Positions 32,364-41,911 of a stretch of 64,000 nucleotides of DNA are shown one piece after another. The position numbers and the translations under genes are program-made. Within the stretch, counting starts at the first letter, position 1. Each line of letters begins with the position of its first letter. The notes under the pieces are model-generated. The model saw only the letters and a program-made list of their open reading frames with translations, was not told the DNA's origin and made no database searches. The DNA lies in NCBI RefSeq assembly GCF_039537665.1, contig NZ_BAABAY010000001.1, positions 1,488,001 through 1,552,000 of the forward strand, read 5' to 3'. The DNA comes from Gaetbulibacter_A aestuarii. GTDB lineage: Bacteria > Bacteroidota > Bacteroidia > Flavobacteriales > Flavobacteriaceae.

Positions 32364-35108
32364 ATGAAAACATTGAAACAACACCTTTACTTATTACTGT
32401 TGATCTTTATGCTAAGTGCTTCAGGTTATGCCCAGCTAAAGCCTACAGCGTCTGTAGAAGGTATTACGGAGTATCAGCTTAATAATGGTTTAAAAGTGCT
32501 TCTTTTCCCGGATAATTCTTCGCAAACAATTACCGTAAATATGACCTACAAGGTAGGCTCAAGAAATGAAGGCTATGGTGAAAAAGGTATGGCACATTTA
32601 CTGGAACATATGTTATTTAAGGGTTCTACAGACCATACCGATATTCCTAAGGAACTAACCGAACACGGTGCAAGGCCAAACGGATCAACGTATTTTGATA
32701 GAACAAATTATTTTGAAACATTTAATGCAACCGATGAAAATCTGGCATGGGCTTTAGATCTTGAGGCTGATCGTATGGTGAATTCCTTTATCGCTAAAAA
32801 GGATCTCGAATCTGAATTTTCAGTGGTTCGTAACGAATTTGAACGCGGTGAAAATAGCCCGGCAAGAGTTTTGAATCAGGAGGTTGTGAGCGCTGCATAT
32901 TTGTGGCATAATTATGGAAAATCTACCATAGGAAACCGTTCAGATATCGAGCGTGTGCCTATTGAAAACCTTCAGGCATTTTATAAAAAGTATTACCGCC
33001 CGGATAATGCCGTACTCATGATTACCGGGAAATTTGATCCTTCAAAAACATTGGAAATGGTTCAAAAGGATTTTGGTGATATTAAGAATCCAGCAACACC
33101 GTTGCGAGATATTCCTACGATTGAACCACCACAGGATGGTGAGAAACGCGTGACTTTGAGTCGCGTTGGCGATCTCCAGATCGTATCTGCACTTTATCAT
33201 ATTCCAGCAGGTTCAGCCGAGGATTATGCCGCCATAGCTATTGGAGAGAATATTTTAACAGATCGACCTTCAGGACGATTGTATAAAGCTTTAATTGACA
33301 CCCAAAAAGCGTCTTCTGTAAGTGGATATTCTCCTTTCACAAAAGAGCCTTCTTTTGAATATTTTAGTGTGAGTGTGCCTTCTGATAAATCTTTGTCGGA
33401 AGCTGAAACGACACTATTAGGAGTTCTGGACAGTCTAAAACAAAAACCTGTAACAGAAGAGGAGGTTAATCGCGCTAAGGCAAATCTACTCAAGCAATAT
33501 GATCAAATTTTTAGAAATTCTGCGTATTTGGGTACCTTCATGAGTGAATTTATTGGTGCCGGAGATTGGCGTTTGGCATTCATTCAACGGGATCGGGTAG
33601 AAGCCATGACACCTGAAAAAGTTAATGCGGCGCTTCAGAAGTATTTTATAAAAACCAACCGTACTGTTGGTACCTTTGTTCCAACTAAAACACCGGAGCG
33701 CGTTACTATTCCTCATACGGAGAACCTTGATAGTTTGGTAAATACTTATAAGGGCAAAAAAGGATTGGATGCCGGCGAAACTTTCGATGTGTCTTATGAC
33801 AATATTGAAAAGCGTCTCGAAAAAGGTACAATAAATGGGCTTCCTATTGAATACGGTTTTATAAAGAAGAACAACCGTGGTAAAACCGTTACACTTTCCC
33901 TGACCATGAGAACAGGTGATGTTAATGATTTTATGAACATGGGGCGCACAGCTAGTTACACGGCCAGACTGCTGAACAAAGGCACCGAAAATAATTCGCA
34001 ACAAGACATAGAAGATAAATTAAGTGCTTTAAAATCGTCTATCTTTTTTTCAGGCTCCAATGGTCGTTTGAGTGCTTCGGTAAGGTCTACAGAGGAAAAT
34101 TTAATGGCTACCTTGGATTTAATGATGGATATGCTGAAGCATCCTAAATTTAGCAATGAAGAATTAGAAAAATTGAAAACTCAGGATATGGCTGCCATTG
34201 AACGGAATAAAACGGAGCCACAGTTTTTGGCCATCAAAGAGTTAGGGCTTTTGAATGAGCATTACGATAAGGGACATCCTTTGCACAGTAATTCACTTGA
34301 AGAGGATATTGCCGAAATTAATGATGCAAACCTTGCGGACATCCAAAAATATTATGATACCTTCTATGGTATTTCAGATAATGCTACCCTGGTAGCCATT
34401 GGAAATATCGATGAGGCTGCATTAAAAGGCTACTTTGAATCCCAGTTTGCAGATTTTAGATGTGATAAATCTTTTGAACCCATTTTAAGTAAGTATTACC
34501 CGAATGTAGCAGCTAATGAAAATATTATGACACCCGATAAGAAAAATGCTTTTTCTTATGGCATGATGACCTTTGAAGGTAATATCACCGAAGCTGATTA
34601 TCCTGCTTTGGAAATTGCCGGTGCCATTTTTGGAGGTGGTTTTTTAAGCTCCAGAATTGCTACAAGACTGCGCCAACAAGATGGTGTTAGCTATGGTGTT
34701 GGAGGACGAGTTTCGGTAGATTCTAACCCGAAAGAAAATAATTCCAGTATTGCAGTTTATGCTATTTATGCCCCTGAAAACGCTGAAAAGGTTCAGAAAG
34801 GTTTTAGTGAAGAGGTTGCACGGTATATCAATGATGGGATCACTGAAGACGAACTGAAACAGGCCATTAATGGTTGGGTTCAGGGTGAGGCTGTTTCCCG
34901 GGCCAAGGATAACGAACTTGCCGGTACCATTAATAACAACCTGTTTTACGATAGAGATATGTCGTTTTACAAGGCTATTGAAGATAAAGTGAAAGCTCTT
35001 ACGGTTGAAGACGTTAATAAGGTCATTAAAAAGTACTTTAAACTGTTTGATAAGTGGACGGTGGTAAATGCCGGAGATTTTAATAAATCTATGGATTCAA
35101 AAGAGTAA
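32364..35108 (+). CDS. Secreted M16 family metallopeptidase
   Basis: This 914-residue zinc peptidase of the pitrilysin/insulinase type has a signal peptide (to about GYAQ, residue 24). The inverted zinc motif is H78-LLE-H82 in GMAHLLEHMLFKG, with the downstream Glu expected in SEFSVVRNEFERGE. The first M16 half is catalytic. The second half (from about residue 500) has the R/Y-type substrate-binding block LRQQDGVSYGVGGR, and no second HxxEH. It is monocistronic, with a strong terminator at 35122. Substrates are unknown; periplasmic peptide turnover is likely. Confidence 0.9.
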   Translation: MKTLKQHLYLLLLIFMLSASGYAQLKPTASVEGITEYQLNNGLKVLLFPDNSSQTITVNMTYKVGSRNEGYGEKGMAHLLEHMLFKGSTDHTDIPKELTEHGARPNGSTYFDRTNYFETFNATDENLAWALDLEADRMVNSFIAKKDLESEFSVVRNEFERGENSPARVLNQEVVSAAYLWHNYGKSTIGNRSDIERVPIENLQAFYKKYYRPDNAVLMITGKFDPSKTLEMVQKDFGDIKNPATPLRDIPTIEPPQDGEKRVTLSRVGDLQIVSALYHIPAGSAEDYAAIAIGENILTDRPSGRLYKALIDTQKASSVSGYSPFTKEPSFEYFSVSVPSDKSLSEAETTLLGVLDSLKQKPVTEEEVNRAKANLLKQYDQIFRNSAYLGTFMSEFIGAGDWRLAFIQRDRVEAMTPEKVNAALQKYFIKTNRTVGTFVPTKTPERVTIPHTENLDSLVNTYKGKKGLDAGETFDVSYDNIEKRLEKGTINGLPIEYGFIKKNNRGKTVTLSLTMRTGDVNDFMNMGRTASYTARLLNKGTENNSQQDIEDKLSALKSSIFFSGSNGRLSASVRSTEENLMATLDLMMDMLKHPKFSNEELEKLKTQDMAAIERNKTEPQFLAIKELGLLNEHYDKGHPLHSNSLEEDIAEINDANLADIQKYYDTFYGISDNATLVAIGNIDEAALKGYFESQFADFRCDKSFEPILSKYYPNVAANENIMTPDKKNAFSYGMMTFEGNITEADYPALEIAGAIFGGGFLSSRIATRLRQQDGVSYGVGGRVSVDSNPKENNSSIAVYAIYAPENAEKVQKGFSEEVARYINDGITEDELKQAINGWVQGEAVSRAKDNELAGTINNNLFYDRDMSFYKAIEDKVKALTVEDVNKVIKKYFKLFDKWTVVNAGDFNKSMDSKE

Positions 35109-35121
35109 AAATTATGATCTC

Positions 35122-35157
35122 AAAAAAAACCGCTTAGTTTTTCTAAGCGGTTTTTTT
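35122..35157. terminator. Bidirectional terminator between M16 peptidase and mutB genes
   Basis: CCGCTTAG (35130-35137) and CTAAGCGG (35143-35150) enclose TTTTT, with an A-run before and seven T after. It serves both convergent genes. Confidence 0.92.
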
Positions 35158-35174
35158 ATTTCTATAATGCGTTG

Positions 35175-37292
35175 TTATTCAATTAGAATATCTAAAATCC
35201 TTATGGCAGCATCACTTATTTTTGTTCCGGGCCCGAATACGGCTACTGCTCCGGCATCAAACAGAAACTGATAATCTTGTTTGGGTATCACGCCACCAAC
35301 GATCACCATAATATCATCGCGTCCATATTTTTTTAATGCTTTGATCACTTCAGGAACCAAAGTTTTATGTCCGGCAGCCAATGAAGAAATACCTAGAATA
35401 TGAACATCATTTTCTACGGCTTGTTTTGCAGCTTCCTGTGGTGTTTGAAATAACGGACCAATATCTACATCAAAACCAAGATCGGCATACGCAGTCGCAA
35501 CAACTTTAGCACCACGATCGTGACCGTCCTGTCCCATTTTAGCAATCATGATACGCGGTCTACGCCCGTCTTGTTCCGCAAAAATATCCGCCATTTCTCT
35601 GGCTTTTTTGAAGGATTCATCGTTTTTTATCGCTTTGCTATACACGCCTGATACTGATTTAATTTGTGCTTTATAGCGCCCATAAACTTGTTCAAGGGCT
35701 GAACTTATTTCACCTAAGGTGGCCCTGTGTCGGGCGGCTTCCACGGCTAAAGCTAATAAATTTTCTTTACCATTACGGGCAGCATCCGTTAATTTGCCTA
35801 AAGCTTCTTTAACGGCATCTGAATTTCGCTTGGCTTTAAGATCATTTAAACGCTTGATTTGTTGTTTTCGCACCGTGTTGTTATCTACTTCAAGCGTGCT
35901 AATCGCATCTTCCCGATCTAACTTATATTTATTTACACCAACAATAATGTCTTCATTAGAATCTATTCTGGCTTGTTTTTTGGCGGCGGCTTCTTCTATG
36001 CGCATTTTCGGGATACCGGCCTCTATGGCTTTTGTCATACCGCCCAGTTTTTCCACTTCTTCAATGAGTTTCCAAGCTTTTTGGGCAATATCATCCGTTA
36101 ATTTTTCTACATAATAACTTCCTGCCCAGGGATCAACAGTTCTGGTAATCTGCGTTTCTTCTTGTAAATATATTTGTGTATTCCTCGCAATTCTAGCGGA
36201 AAAATCAGTAGGTAAGGCGATGGCCTCGTCCAGAGCATTAGTATGCAAACTTTGCGTGCCACCGAAAGCTGCCGCAGCGGCTTCAATGGTGGTTCTGGCT
36301 ACATTATTAAAAGGATCCTGCTCAGTTAAGCTCCAACCTGAAGTTTGCGAATGTGTTCTGAGTGCTAAAGATTTTGGGTTTTTAGGGTTGAATTGTTTTA
36401 CCAGTTTTGCCCATAACATACGTGCTGCACGCATTTTCGCAATTTCCATAAAATGATTCATGCCTATCGCCCAGAAAAAGGACAAACGAGGAGCGAAAGT
36501 ATCGATATCCATGCCTGCTTCAAGTCCTTTTCGAATATATTCTAAACCATCAGCGAGGGTATAGGCCAATTCTATATCACAGGTAGCACCGGCTTCCTGC
36601 ATGTGATAACCTGAAATACTGATGCTGTTGAATTTCGGCATATTTTTACTTGAATATTCAAAAATATCCGAAATGATCTTCATCGAAGGGCTTGGCGGAT
36701 AAATGTAGGTATTCCGAACCATAAACTCCTTTAGAATATCATTTTGAATGGTTCCTGCCAATTGCTCCGGGGCTACACCTTGTTCTTCTGCTGCTACAAT
36801 ATAAAAAGCCATAATGGGCAGTACGGCACCATTCATGGTCATGGAAACGCTCATTTTATCCAAAGGAATTTGATCGAATAGAATTTTCATATCCTCTACC
36901 GAATCAATCGCTACACCGGCTTTACCTACATCGCCAACCACACGCTCATGATCGCTGTCGTAACCGCGGTGGGTTGCCAGATCAAAAGCTACGGATAGCC
37001 CTTTTTGTCCGGCTGCTAAATTTCGCCGGTAAAAGGCATTACTTTCTTCCGCAGTACTAAAACCTGCATACTGTCTGATCGTCCACGGTCTACTAACATA
37101 CATGGTGCTGTAAGGTCCGCGCAGAAAAGGTGGAATACCTGCAACAAAATCGAGATGCTCCAGATCTTCAAGATCTTTTGGTGTGTAAACCGGTTGTAAG
37201 GGAATCTCTTCAGAAGTCATAAATTCGCTTTTTGCGAATTTAAGTTCTGCTTGATTTGTTTTAAGTTGAATATGTTGAATGTCTTTTCTCAA
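35175..37292 (-). CDS. mutB: Methylmalonyl-CoA mutase, large (catalytic) subunit
   Basis: This enzyme interconverts methylmalonyl-CoA and succinyl-CoA using adenosylcobalamin. The 705-residue protein has the TIM-barrel substrate domain: GPYSTMYVSRPWTIRQYAGF, FDLATHRGYDSDHERV and SVSMTMNGAVLPIMAFYI. The C-terminal cobalamin-binding domain carries the DxHxxG motif in GQDGHDRGAKVV, where His is the lower cobalt ligand. The small subunit gene is upstream on the same strand, separated by a lipoprotein gene. The start could be a little downstream, but the length is normal. Confidence 0.96.
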   Translation of the reverse strand: MRKDIQHIQLKTNQAELKFAKSEFMTSEEIPLQPVYTPKDLEDLEHLDFVAGIPPFLRGPYSTMYVSRPWTIRQYAGFSTAEESNAFYRRNLAAGQKGLSVAFDLATHRGYDSDHERVVGDVGKAGVAIDSVEDMKILFDQIPLDKMSVSMTMNGAVLPIMAFYIVAAEEQGVAPEQLAGTIQNDILKEFMVRNTYIYPPSPSMKIISDIFEYSSKNMPKFNSISISGYHMQEAGATCDIELAYTLADGLEYIRKGLEAGMDIDTFAPRLSFFWAIGMNHFMEIAKMRAARMLWAKLVKQFNPKNPKSLALRTHSQTSGWSLTEQDPFNNVARTTIEAAAAAFGGTQSLHTNALDEAIALPTDFSARIARNTQIYLQEETQITRTVDPWAGSYYVEKLTDDIAQKAWKLIEEVEKLGGMTKAIEAGIPKMRIEEAAAKKQARIDSNEDIIVGVNKYKLDREDAISTLEVDNNTVRKQQIKRLNDLKAKRNSDAVKEALGKLTDAARNGKENLLALAVEAARHRATLGEISSALEQVYGRYKAQIKSVSGVYSKAIKNDESFKKAREMADIFAEQDGRRPRIMIAKMGQDGHDRGAKVVATAYADLGFDVDIGPLFQTPQEAAKQAVENDVHILGISSLAAGHKTLVPEVIKALKKYGRDDIMVIVGGVIPKQDYQFLFDAGAVAVFGPGTKISDAAIRILDILIE

Positions 37293-37319
37293 AAAGATAG
37301 ATTTTGCAGATTTTAAATT

Positions 37320-37967
37320 TTAGTTTCTTGGTATTTTATTGAAATCAACAGCCTCATAAGGATCCGATTTCAAATTTACAAGCGACAAATCCTCATCAAA
37401 AAGTTTGGCATAGAACATATCAAAAGCCACGTAAGCTGCCAGGTATTTATCTGTAACTACAGCTCTGTAATTGGAAGCTAGAGGTGCCCCGAAGAGCTCC
37501 GGACTCATGTAATTGGTTTCCAATAAGGCATTAAGCGTTGTTTGCAATTTAGTTTCTTTAATGTTTTGAACCAGGCATTTAAAGAACGGACTATTATAGT
37601 CTAAATGGCTTCTCGGGTTTTCGGCATCCCAAATATTTTCATTTTTAAGCGCCTGAAAAACTTCAACGGAATGTTTAGAGGCTATATCAGTGAGTTTGAT
37701 ACGGTTATTAACCACGCCATTAATAAAACGAGAATAAGCCAAAGTTAGATTTTGCCCGGATAACTTGCTATAATTTCGGTTCAGGTCATTTTCAAAACTG
37801 TAAAGCGCTTCATTAAATAGCGCGTTGTTTTGATTTGGACAATCAATAACAGGTTTTTCATTAGAAAATTTGTAATCTGTAAACGTGTTTTTTTTGTTAC
37901 AACTAAAAATAATTAAGGCAAAAACTAAAGCCAGGTAATGCAATTTAGATCTCATGGTATTATTCAT
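37320..37967 (-). CDS. Hypothetical lipoprotein between mutA and mutB
   Basis: I do not recognise this 215-residue protein. It has a lipoprotein signal (LALVFALIIFSCNKK), so it should be anchored in the envelope. The body is helical and charged, with blocks YSRFINGVVNNRIKLTDI and DKYLAAYVAFDMFYAKLF. The ATG at 37967 overlaps the mutA end by 8 bp; the Met four codons later (37955) would avoid the overlap. It is enclosed in the methylmalonyl-CoA mutase operon, which is surprising for an exported protein. Confidence 0.75.
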   Translation of the reverse strand: MNNTMRSKLHYLALVFALIIFSCNKKNTFTDYKFSNEKPVIDCPNQNNALFNEALYSFENDLNRNYSKLSGQNLTLAYSRFINGVVNNRIKLTDIASKHSVEVFQALKNENIWDAENPRSHLDYNSPFFKCLVQNIKETKLQTTLNALLETNYMSPELFGAPLASNYRAVVTDKYLAAYVAFDMFYAKLFDEDLSLVNLKSDPYEAVDFNKIPRN

Positions 37968-39348
37968 TTTTTAATCGGTCTTGTTCCAATTGTTCTGATA
38001 AACGTTTTCCTATGATAGGTTCAATTAATGTTTTATGTGGTTTTGTTTTAATAAAAGGATAAAGTTCCAAATCGTCCTTCATCTTGTCATTGGGGTTTGG
38101 GTGTTTGTTCGTTCCCAAAATAACAACCTCTCCTTTATTGAACTGCTCTTGTTCCTTAACGGCACTTTCTTTTATTTTCTTTTGAATGATGCCATTTTTC
38201 AGCTGACTTAAAAAACCGCCATGGGCTTCAATATCTTTAAAAAGAGCAAGGGCTTTTTCTGCTAATTGTTCCGTTAAGGATTCAATATAATAAGTTCCAT
38301 CCGCCGGATTATTTACTTTGTCAAAATAACTTTCATTTTTTAAAATAAGCAACTGATTTCGCGCAATGCGTTCACCAAACTCATTGGTTTTATGATAAAT
38401 AGCATCATAAGGTAAATTGGTTACCACATCAGCACCGCCCAGAACAGCACTCATAGATTCCGTGGTGGTTCGGAGCATATTGGTGTTGTAATCATAAATG
38501 GTCTTGTTGCGTTTTGTGGGTACAGCGGTTATTTTGCAATTTGCTTTAATGTGATATGCTTCAGAAAGTGATTGCCACAACAAACGCAAGGCTCTTAATT
38601 TGCCGATCTCAAAAAAGTAATTAGAACCTACTGAAACTTTAAAAACAACTTGAAGGGTCTCCAAAAATTCGAAGTCCATAGCTTTTTCTTGAGCCTTTTC
38701 TATTTGGTTTAAATATTCATTAACCTGGGCCAAAGCGTAGGCCAATTGCTGAACCATATTTGCCCCGGCATTTTGATACATTGACGTATTGACCGTTATG
38801 CTGTTCGTGATTTTTACCGTAGTAAGGAAATCAGAAAAATCAGTTTTTAGATCTTTATAAAAATTGCCGGTTGAAGCTAAATGACCAATGATATCGTTAT
38901 TGATAAAAATTCCGGCTTCCCCTTTTAAAGCATACAGAGACTTTATGAAATCGATATCAATAAAAAGAAGATCGAAATAAATGGGAACACGATCCAGATC
39001 AATGTTTTGCAATAAATTTTTTACCGAAACTTCAGAATTCGGAATTATAAACTGCATACTTTCAGCGCCACGCGCGATGGCATCTATGGCATGTGAATTG
39101 CTTTTTTCAGTATCGGCTACATAAATGGTTTGACCAATTTTCCAATTTGAAGGATTCGCCTTGGGAGCAGATCCGGAGGTTTTCTGGTCGTCGGCATGGT
39201 AAAATGGTTTTACTGCAATACCCTCATTGGAGTGCCAAACCAGAGTTTCGTTATAATCTGCACCTTTAAGATCAAATTGGATCTTTTGTTTCCACTGTTT
39301 CGCGGATACCGGTTCGAATGCATCAAATAAAGGATTGGTTTTACTCAT
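37960..39348 (-). CDS. mutA: Methylmalonyl-CoA mutase, small subunit
   Basis: This is the non-catalytic partner of MutB. Started at the ATG at 39348 (MSKTNPLFDAFEPVSAKQWK), it has 462 residues; a Met four codons earlier is possible but lies further inside the upstream gene. It has the mutase barrel (YQNAGANMVQQLAYALAQ, RTTTESMSAVLGGADVV) but no cobalamin domain and no DxHxxG, so it is shorter than the ~640-residue small subunits of classical heterodimers. It overlaps the DivIC-like gene by 8 bp. Confidence 0.9.
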   Translation of the reverse strand: MSKTNPLFDAFEPVSAKQWKQKIQFDLKGADYNETLVWHSNEGIAVKPFYHADDQKTSGSAPKANPSNWKIGQTIYVADTEKSNSHAIDAIARGAESMQFIIPNSEVSVKNLLQNIDLDRVPIYFDLLFIDIDFIKSLYALKGEAGIFINNDIIGHLASTGNFYKDLKTDFSDFLTTVKITNSITVNTSMYQNAGANMVQQLAYALAQVNEYLNQIEKAQEKAMDFEFLETLQVVFKVSVGSNYFFEIGKLRALRLLWQSLSEAYHIKANCKITAVPTKRNKTIYDYNTNMLRTTTESMSAVLGGADVVTNLPYDAIYHKTNEFGERIARNQLLILKNESYFDKVNNPADGTYYIESLTEQLAEKALALFKDIEAHGGFLSQLKNGIIQKKIKESAVKEQEQFNKGEVVILGTNKHPNPNDKMKDDLELYPFIKTKPHKTLIEPIIGKRLSEQLEQDRLKNE

Positions 39349-39664
39349 GTGGGTTGGCATTTATACTATCTTCGTATTCTATGATGTAAATTTCTTCGTT
39401 GTCGCGCTTCATATAATATTTTTCACGGGCAAATTTTTCAAGACCCTCTTCGGTCTTTAAGGTTTTTATGGCTGCGTTATCTTCCTTAATCTGTTCAAGA
39501 TAATAGTCCTTTTCACTTTTTAAATCGTCAATATCATTGTTCAATTCATGATGAATGAGCCAGGAATTTGCATCAAAAAAGATCATCCAGATCGCAAATC
39601 CCGTAAGGATCAGAATAAAGATATTCTTAAAAGGTTTGAATATTTTATGCTTGAAAAAAGCCAT
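39341..39664 (-). CDS. Septum formation initiator (DivIC/FtsB-like)
   Basis: This 107-residue bitopic protein has a short cytoplasmic basic segment, one membrane helix (residues 15-30, IFILILTGFAIWMIFF) and a coiled coil (LNNDIDDLKSEKDYYLEQIK). The family block is EEGLEKFAREKYYMKRDNEEIYII, matching the E..AR......GE.. pattern of FtsB/DivIC. It should act at the division septum with FtsL/FtsQ-type partners. It is 2 bp after udk and overlaps mutA. Confidence 0.88.
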   Translation of the reverse strand: MAFFKHKIFKPFKNIFILILTGFAIWMIFFDANSWLIHHELNNDIDDLKSEKDYYLEQIKEDNAAIKTLKTEEGLEKFAREKYYMKRDNEEIYIIEYEDSINANPHE

Positions 39665-39666
39665 GC

Positions 39667-40272
39667 TTAAAGTCGGTTGTTTATTATAGTTCGAACGATA
39701 TCAATGGCCACAGTATTGTATTTGTTATTCGGAATAATGATATCTGCAAATTCTTTCATAGGTTCTATAAACTGATTGTGCATGGGTTTCAATGTGTTTT
39801 GATAACGACTCAAAACCTCGTCCAGATCTCTTCCGCGTTCAGCGATATCTCGCTTCAAACGCCGGATTAATCGTTCATCACTATCAGCATGCACAAATAT
39901 TTTAATATCGAACATATCGCGTAAAGAAGGATGTGTTAAAATAAGGATACCTTCCACGATCATCACCTTTCTGGGTTGCGTTACGATCACATCACCGGTT
40001 CTATTATGTTTAACGAATGAATATACCGGCTGATCCACAGCCTGACCTGCTCTTAGCATTTTAAGATGCGTTTCCAGTAAATCAAAATCGATGGATTGCG
40101 GATGATCAAAATTAATGGCCACCCGTTCATTATAGCTGAGGTGCGAGGTATCTTTGTAGTAAGAGTCTTGAGATATGATGCCAACCTCACCTTCCGGAAG
40201 CTCGTTCAGAATTTGATTCACCACGGTCGTTTTTCCACAACCGGTGCCGCCCGCAATACCTATAATGAGCAT
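39667..40272 (-). CDS. udk: Uridine kinase
   Basis: Udk phosphorylates uridine/cytidine in pyrimidine salvage. The 201-residue protein has the P-loop GIAGGTGCGKTTVVNQI (residues 5-21), SQDSYYKD, NFDHPQSIDFDL and the lid block RRLKRDIAERGR. The length is normal. It is the first gene of the udk-divIC-mutA-lipoprotein-mutB operon, with a promoter box 26 bp upstream. Confidence 0.95.
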   Translation of the reverse strand: MLIIGIAGGTGCGKTTVVNQILNELPEGEVGIISQDSYYKDTSHLSYNERVAINFDHPQSIDFDLLETHLKMLRAGQAVDQPVYSFVKHNRTGDVIVTQPRKVMIVEGILILTHPSLRDMFDIKIFVHADSDERLIRRLKRDIAERGRDLDEVLSRYQNTLKPMHNQFIEPMKEFADIIIPNNKYNTVAIDIVRTIINNRL

Positions 40273-40297
40273 GATTTGGTTTTTAATTAGCTAGTCA

Positions 40298-40305
40298 CAA
40301 ATTTA
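40298..40305 (-). promoter_or_regulatory. udk operon promoter -7 box (TAAATTTG on minus strand)
   Basis: The plus strand reads CAAATTTA, the reverse complement of TAAATTTG, 26 bp upstream of the udk ATG. Confidence 0.6.
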
Positions 40306-40337
40306 GTTAAATCAGTCTCTAATCGAACTAAAAAGCG

Positions 40338-40760
40338 CTATTTTTTTATTGAAGCCACTTCCGCTTCGGTAACCATTTCCGTATTTTTATTTCCCCAGCT
40401 ATTATTGATATAATTCATAACGTCGGCAATTTCGTCATCACCTAAACCAGGAGGCGGCATAAAGTTGTTGTAGGTTTTTCCATTCACTACAATTTCTCCT
40501 TGCTGACCGTATTTCAAACCATGGATACTTTCCTTACGATTTTTCATGAGATAATCGGAATTTGCCAAAGGCGGATATACATTCGCTACACCTTCACCTG
40601 AAGCCAGGTGGCAATTCATGCAAAAGTCCGTGTAAATATCGGCGCCTCGTTTGATACTTTCCTGCAAAGGATCCTGTGAGGTATATTGATCGCCTTCAAA
40701 ATTTAAATAAAAAAACGCAAAACAGATTAATATGGCAGAACTTAGTAGGATGGGTTTCAT
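40338..40760 (-). CDS. Exported monohaem cytochrome c
   Basis: This 140-residue protein has an N-terminal export/anchor helix (SSAILICFAFFYLNF) and one haem site C47-MN-C50-H51. Met101 in NNFMPPPG is the likely sixth iron ligand, and the class I c-type fold ends in DEIADVMNYINNSWGN. It is 5 bp after the sugar dehydrogenase gene, so it is the likely electron acceptor of that enzyme. Confidence 0.9.
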   Translation of the reverse strand: MKPILLSSAILICFAFFYLNFEGDQYTSQDPLQESIKRGADIYTDFCMNCHLASGEGVANVYPPLANSDYLMKNRKESIHGLKYGQQGEIVVNGKTYNNFMPPPGLGDDEIADVMNYINNSWGNKNTEMVTEAEVASIKK

Positions 40761-40764
40761 AGTA

Positions 40765-41886
40765 TTATTTTTTTACGATTTTAAAAATACCTTTACCTTC
40801 TACTGAAATATAAATAGTGCCGTCCGGTGCCTGAACTACATCTCTTACGCGGCCAATGCCTTCAAACAATTTTTCGCGTTTTACTACTTCATTATTTTCC
40901 AGAATGAGTCGCTCCAAATATTGAAATTTAAGAGATCCTACCAGTAAGTTTCCTTTCCAGTCGGGATACTTTTCAGAATCGACAATCACAAATCCGTTTG
41001 GGGCTATCGATGGTACCCAATAGAAAAGTGGTTGTTCCATGCCCTCTTTTTCAGTGATATCAGTAAATGAAGTTCCGTTGTAATTGATGCCATAAGAAAT
41101 AACCGGCCATCCATAATTTTTTCCTTTTTGGATGATGTTGATCTCATCGCCACCCTGCGGACCGTGTTCGTGCTCCCAAATCTCCCCGGTAAAAGGATTT
41201 TTTGTAAGTCCTTGCGGATTTCTATGTCCGTAGCTATAGATGGCTTTCTTAGCGCCCGGTTCGTTTACGAATGGATTATCAGCAGGAATGGAACCATCAT
41301 CATTCAAACGGTAAATTTTTCCACCATCGCGAGTAATATCTTGTGGATTTTCATCGCGGTTACCACGTTCGCCAATCGAGAAAAAGAGATACCCGTCATT
41401 ATCAAAAACGATACGAGATCCAAAATGCTGTCCTTTTTTGGTATTTGGTGCAGCCTTATATAGTTTTTCGATCGAAACTAAAGCATCATTTTCAAGCTTC
41501 GCTCTGATCAAAGCTGTGTTACCGCCATCGCCTTCACCCTCAGATGAGGCATAGGTAATGTACAACCAACCATTGTTTTCATAATTGGGGTGTGTGGCAA
41601 TATCCATTAAACCACCCTGACCTCTAACATAGACATCAGGAAGGCCGGTAACCATTGTTTTCTTTCCATTTTTAAAGTGTATTAATTCACCACTTTTTTC
41701 TGTGATGAGCATACTTCCATCGGGTAGAAAGGTCATACCCCACGGAATAATCATGTCCGGAACTACCAGTTCCGTAGTATAATTAAGATTTTCCGGGGTT
41801 TCAGCCTTTACTTTGGAAGGCGTTTGTTGCGCACAAGCCAGAAAGAATAGCGCTGAAAAAAATATACTTAAAAGGGAATTTTTCAT
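40765..41886 (-). CDS. PQQ-dependent aldose sugar dehydrogenase-like lipoprotein
   Basis: This 373-residue protein has a lipobox signal (LFFLACAQQ) and a six-bladed beta-propeller of the soluble aldose sugar dehydrogenase type. Motifs are WGMTFLPDGSMLITEKSGEL, GGLMDIATHPNYENNGWLY, the catalytic-His-like QHFGSRIVFD, YSYGHRNPQGL and GPQGGDEINII. The family oxidises aldoses with pyrroloquinoline quinone in the periplasm. No pqq synthesis gene is visible in the window. Neighbours are a TonB-dependent receptor and a cytochrome c. Confidence 0.88.
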   Translation of the reverse strand: MKNSLLSIFFSALFFLACAQQTPSKVKAETPENLNYTTELVVPDMIIPWGMTFLPDGSMLITEKSGELIHFKNGKKTMVTGLPDVYVRGQGGLMDIATHPNYENNGWLYITYASSEGEGDGGNTALIRAKLENDALVSIEKLYKAAPNTKKGQHFGSRIVFDNDGYLFFSIGERGNRDENPQDITRDGGKIYRLNDDGSIPADNPFVNEPGAKKAIYSYGHRNPQGLTKNPFTGEIWEHEHGPQGGDEINIIQKGKNYGWPVISYGINYNGTSFTDITEKEGMEQPLFYWVPSIAPNGFVIVDSEKYPDWKGNLLVGSLKFQYLERLILENNEVVKREKLFEGIGRVRDVVQAPDGTIYISVEGKGIFKIVKK

Positions 41887-41911
41887 AGTTGATGATTTTT
41901 TGAACGTAAAT

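Noticed and set aside
33486..34004. 172-codon antisense frame inside the M16 peptidase gene
   Set aside because: It lies fully opposite an intact peptidase gene and lacks a promoter, signal or recognisable motif.
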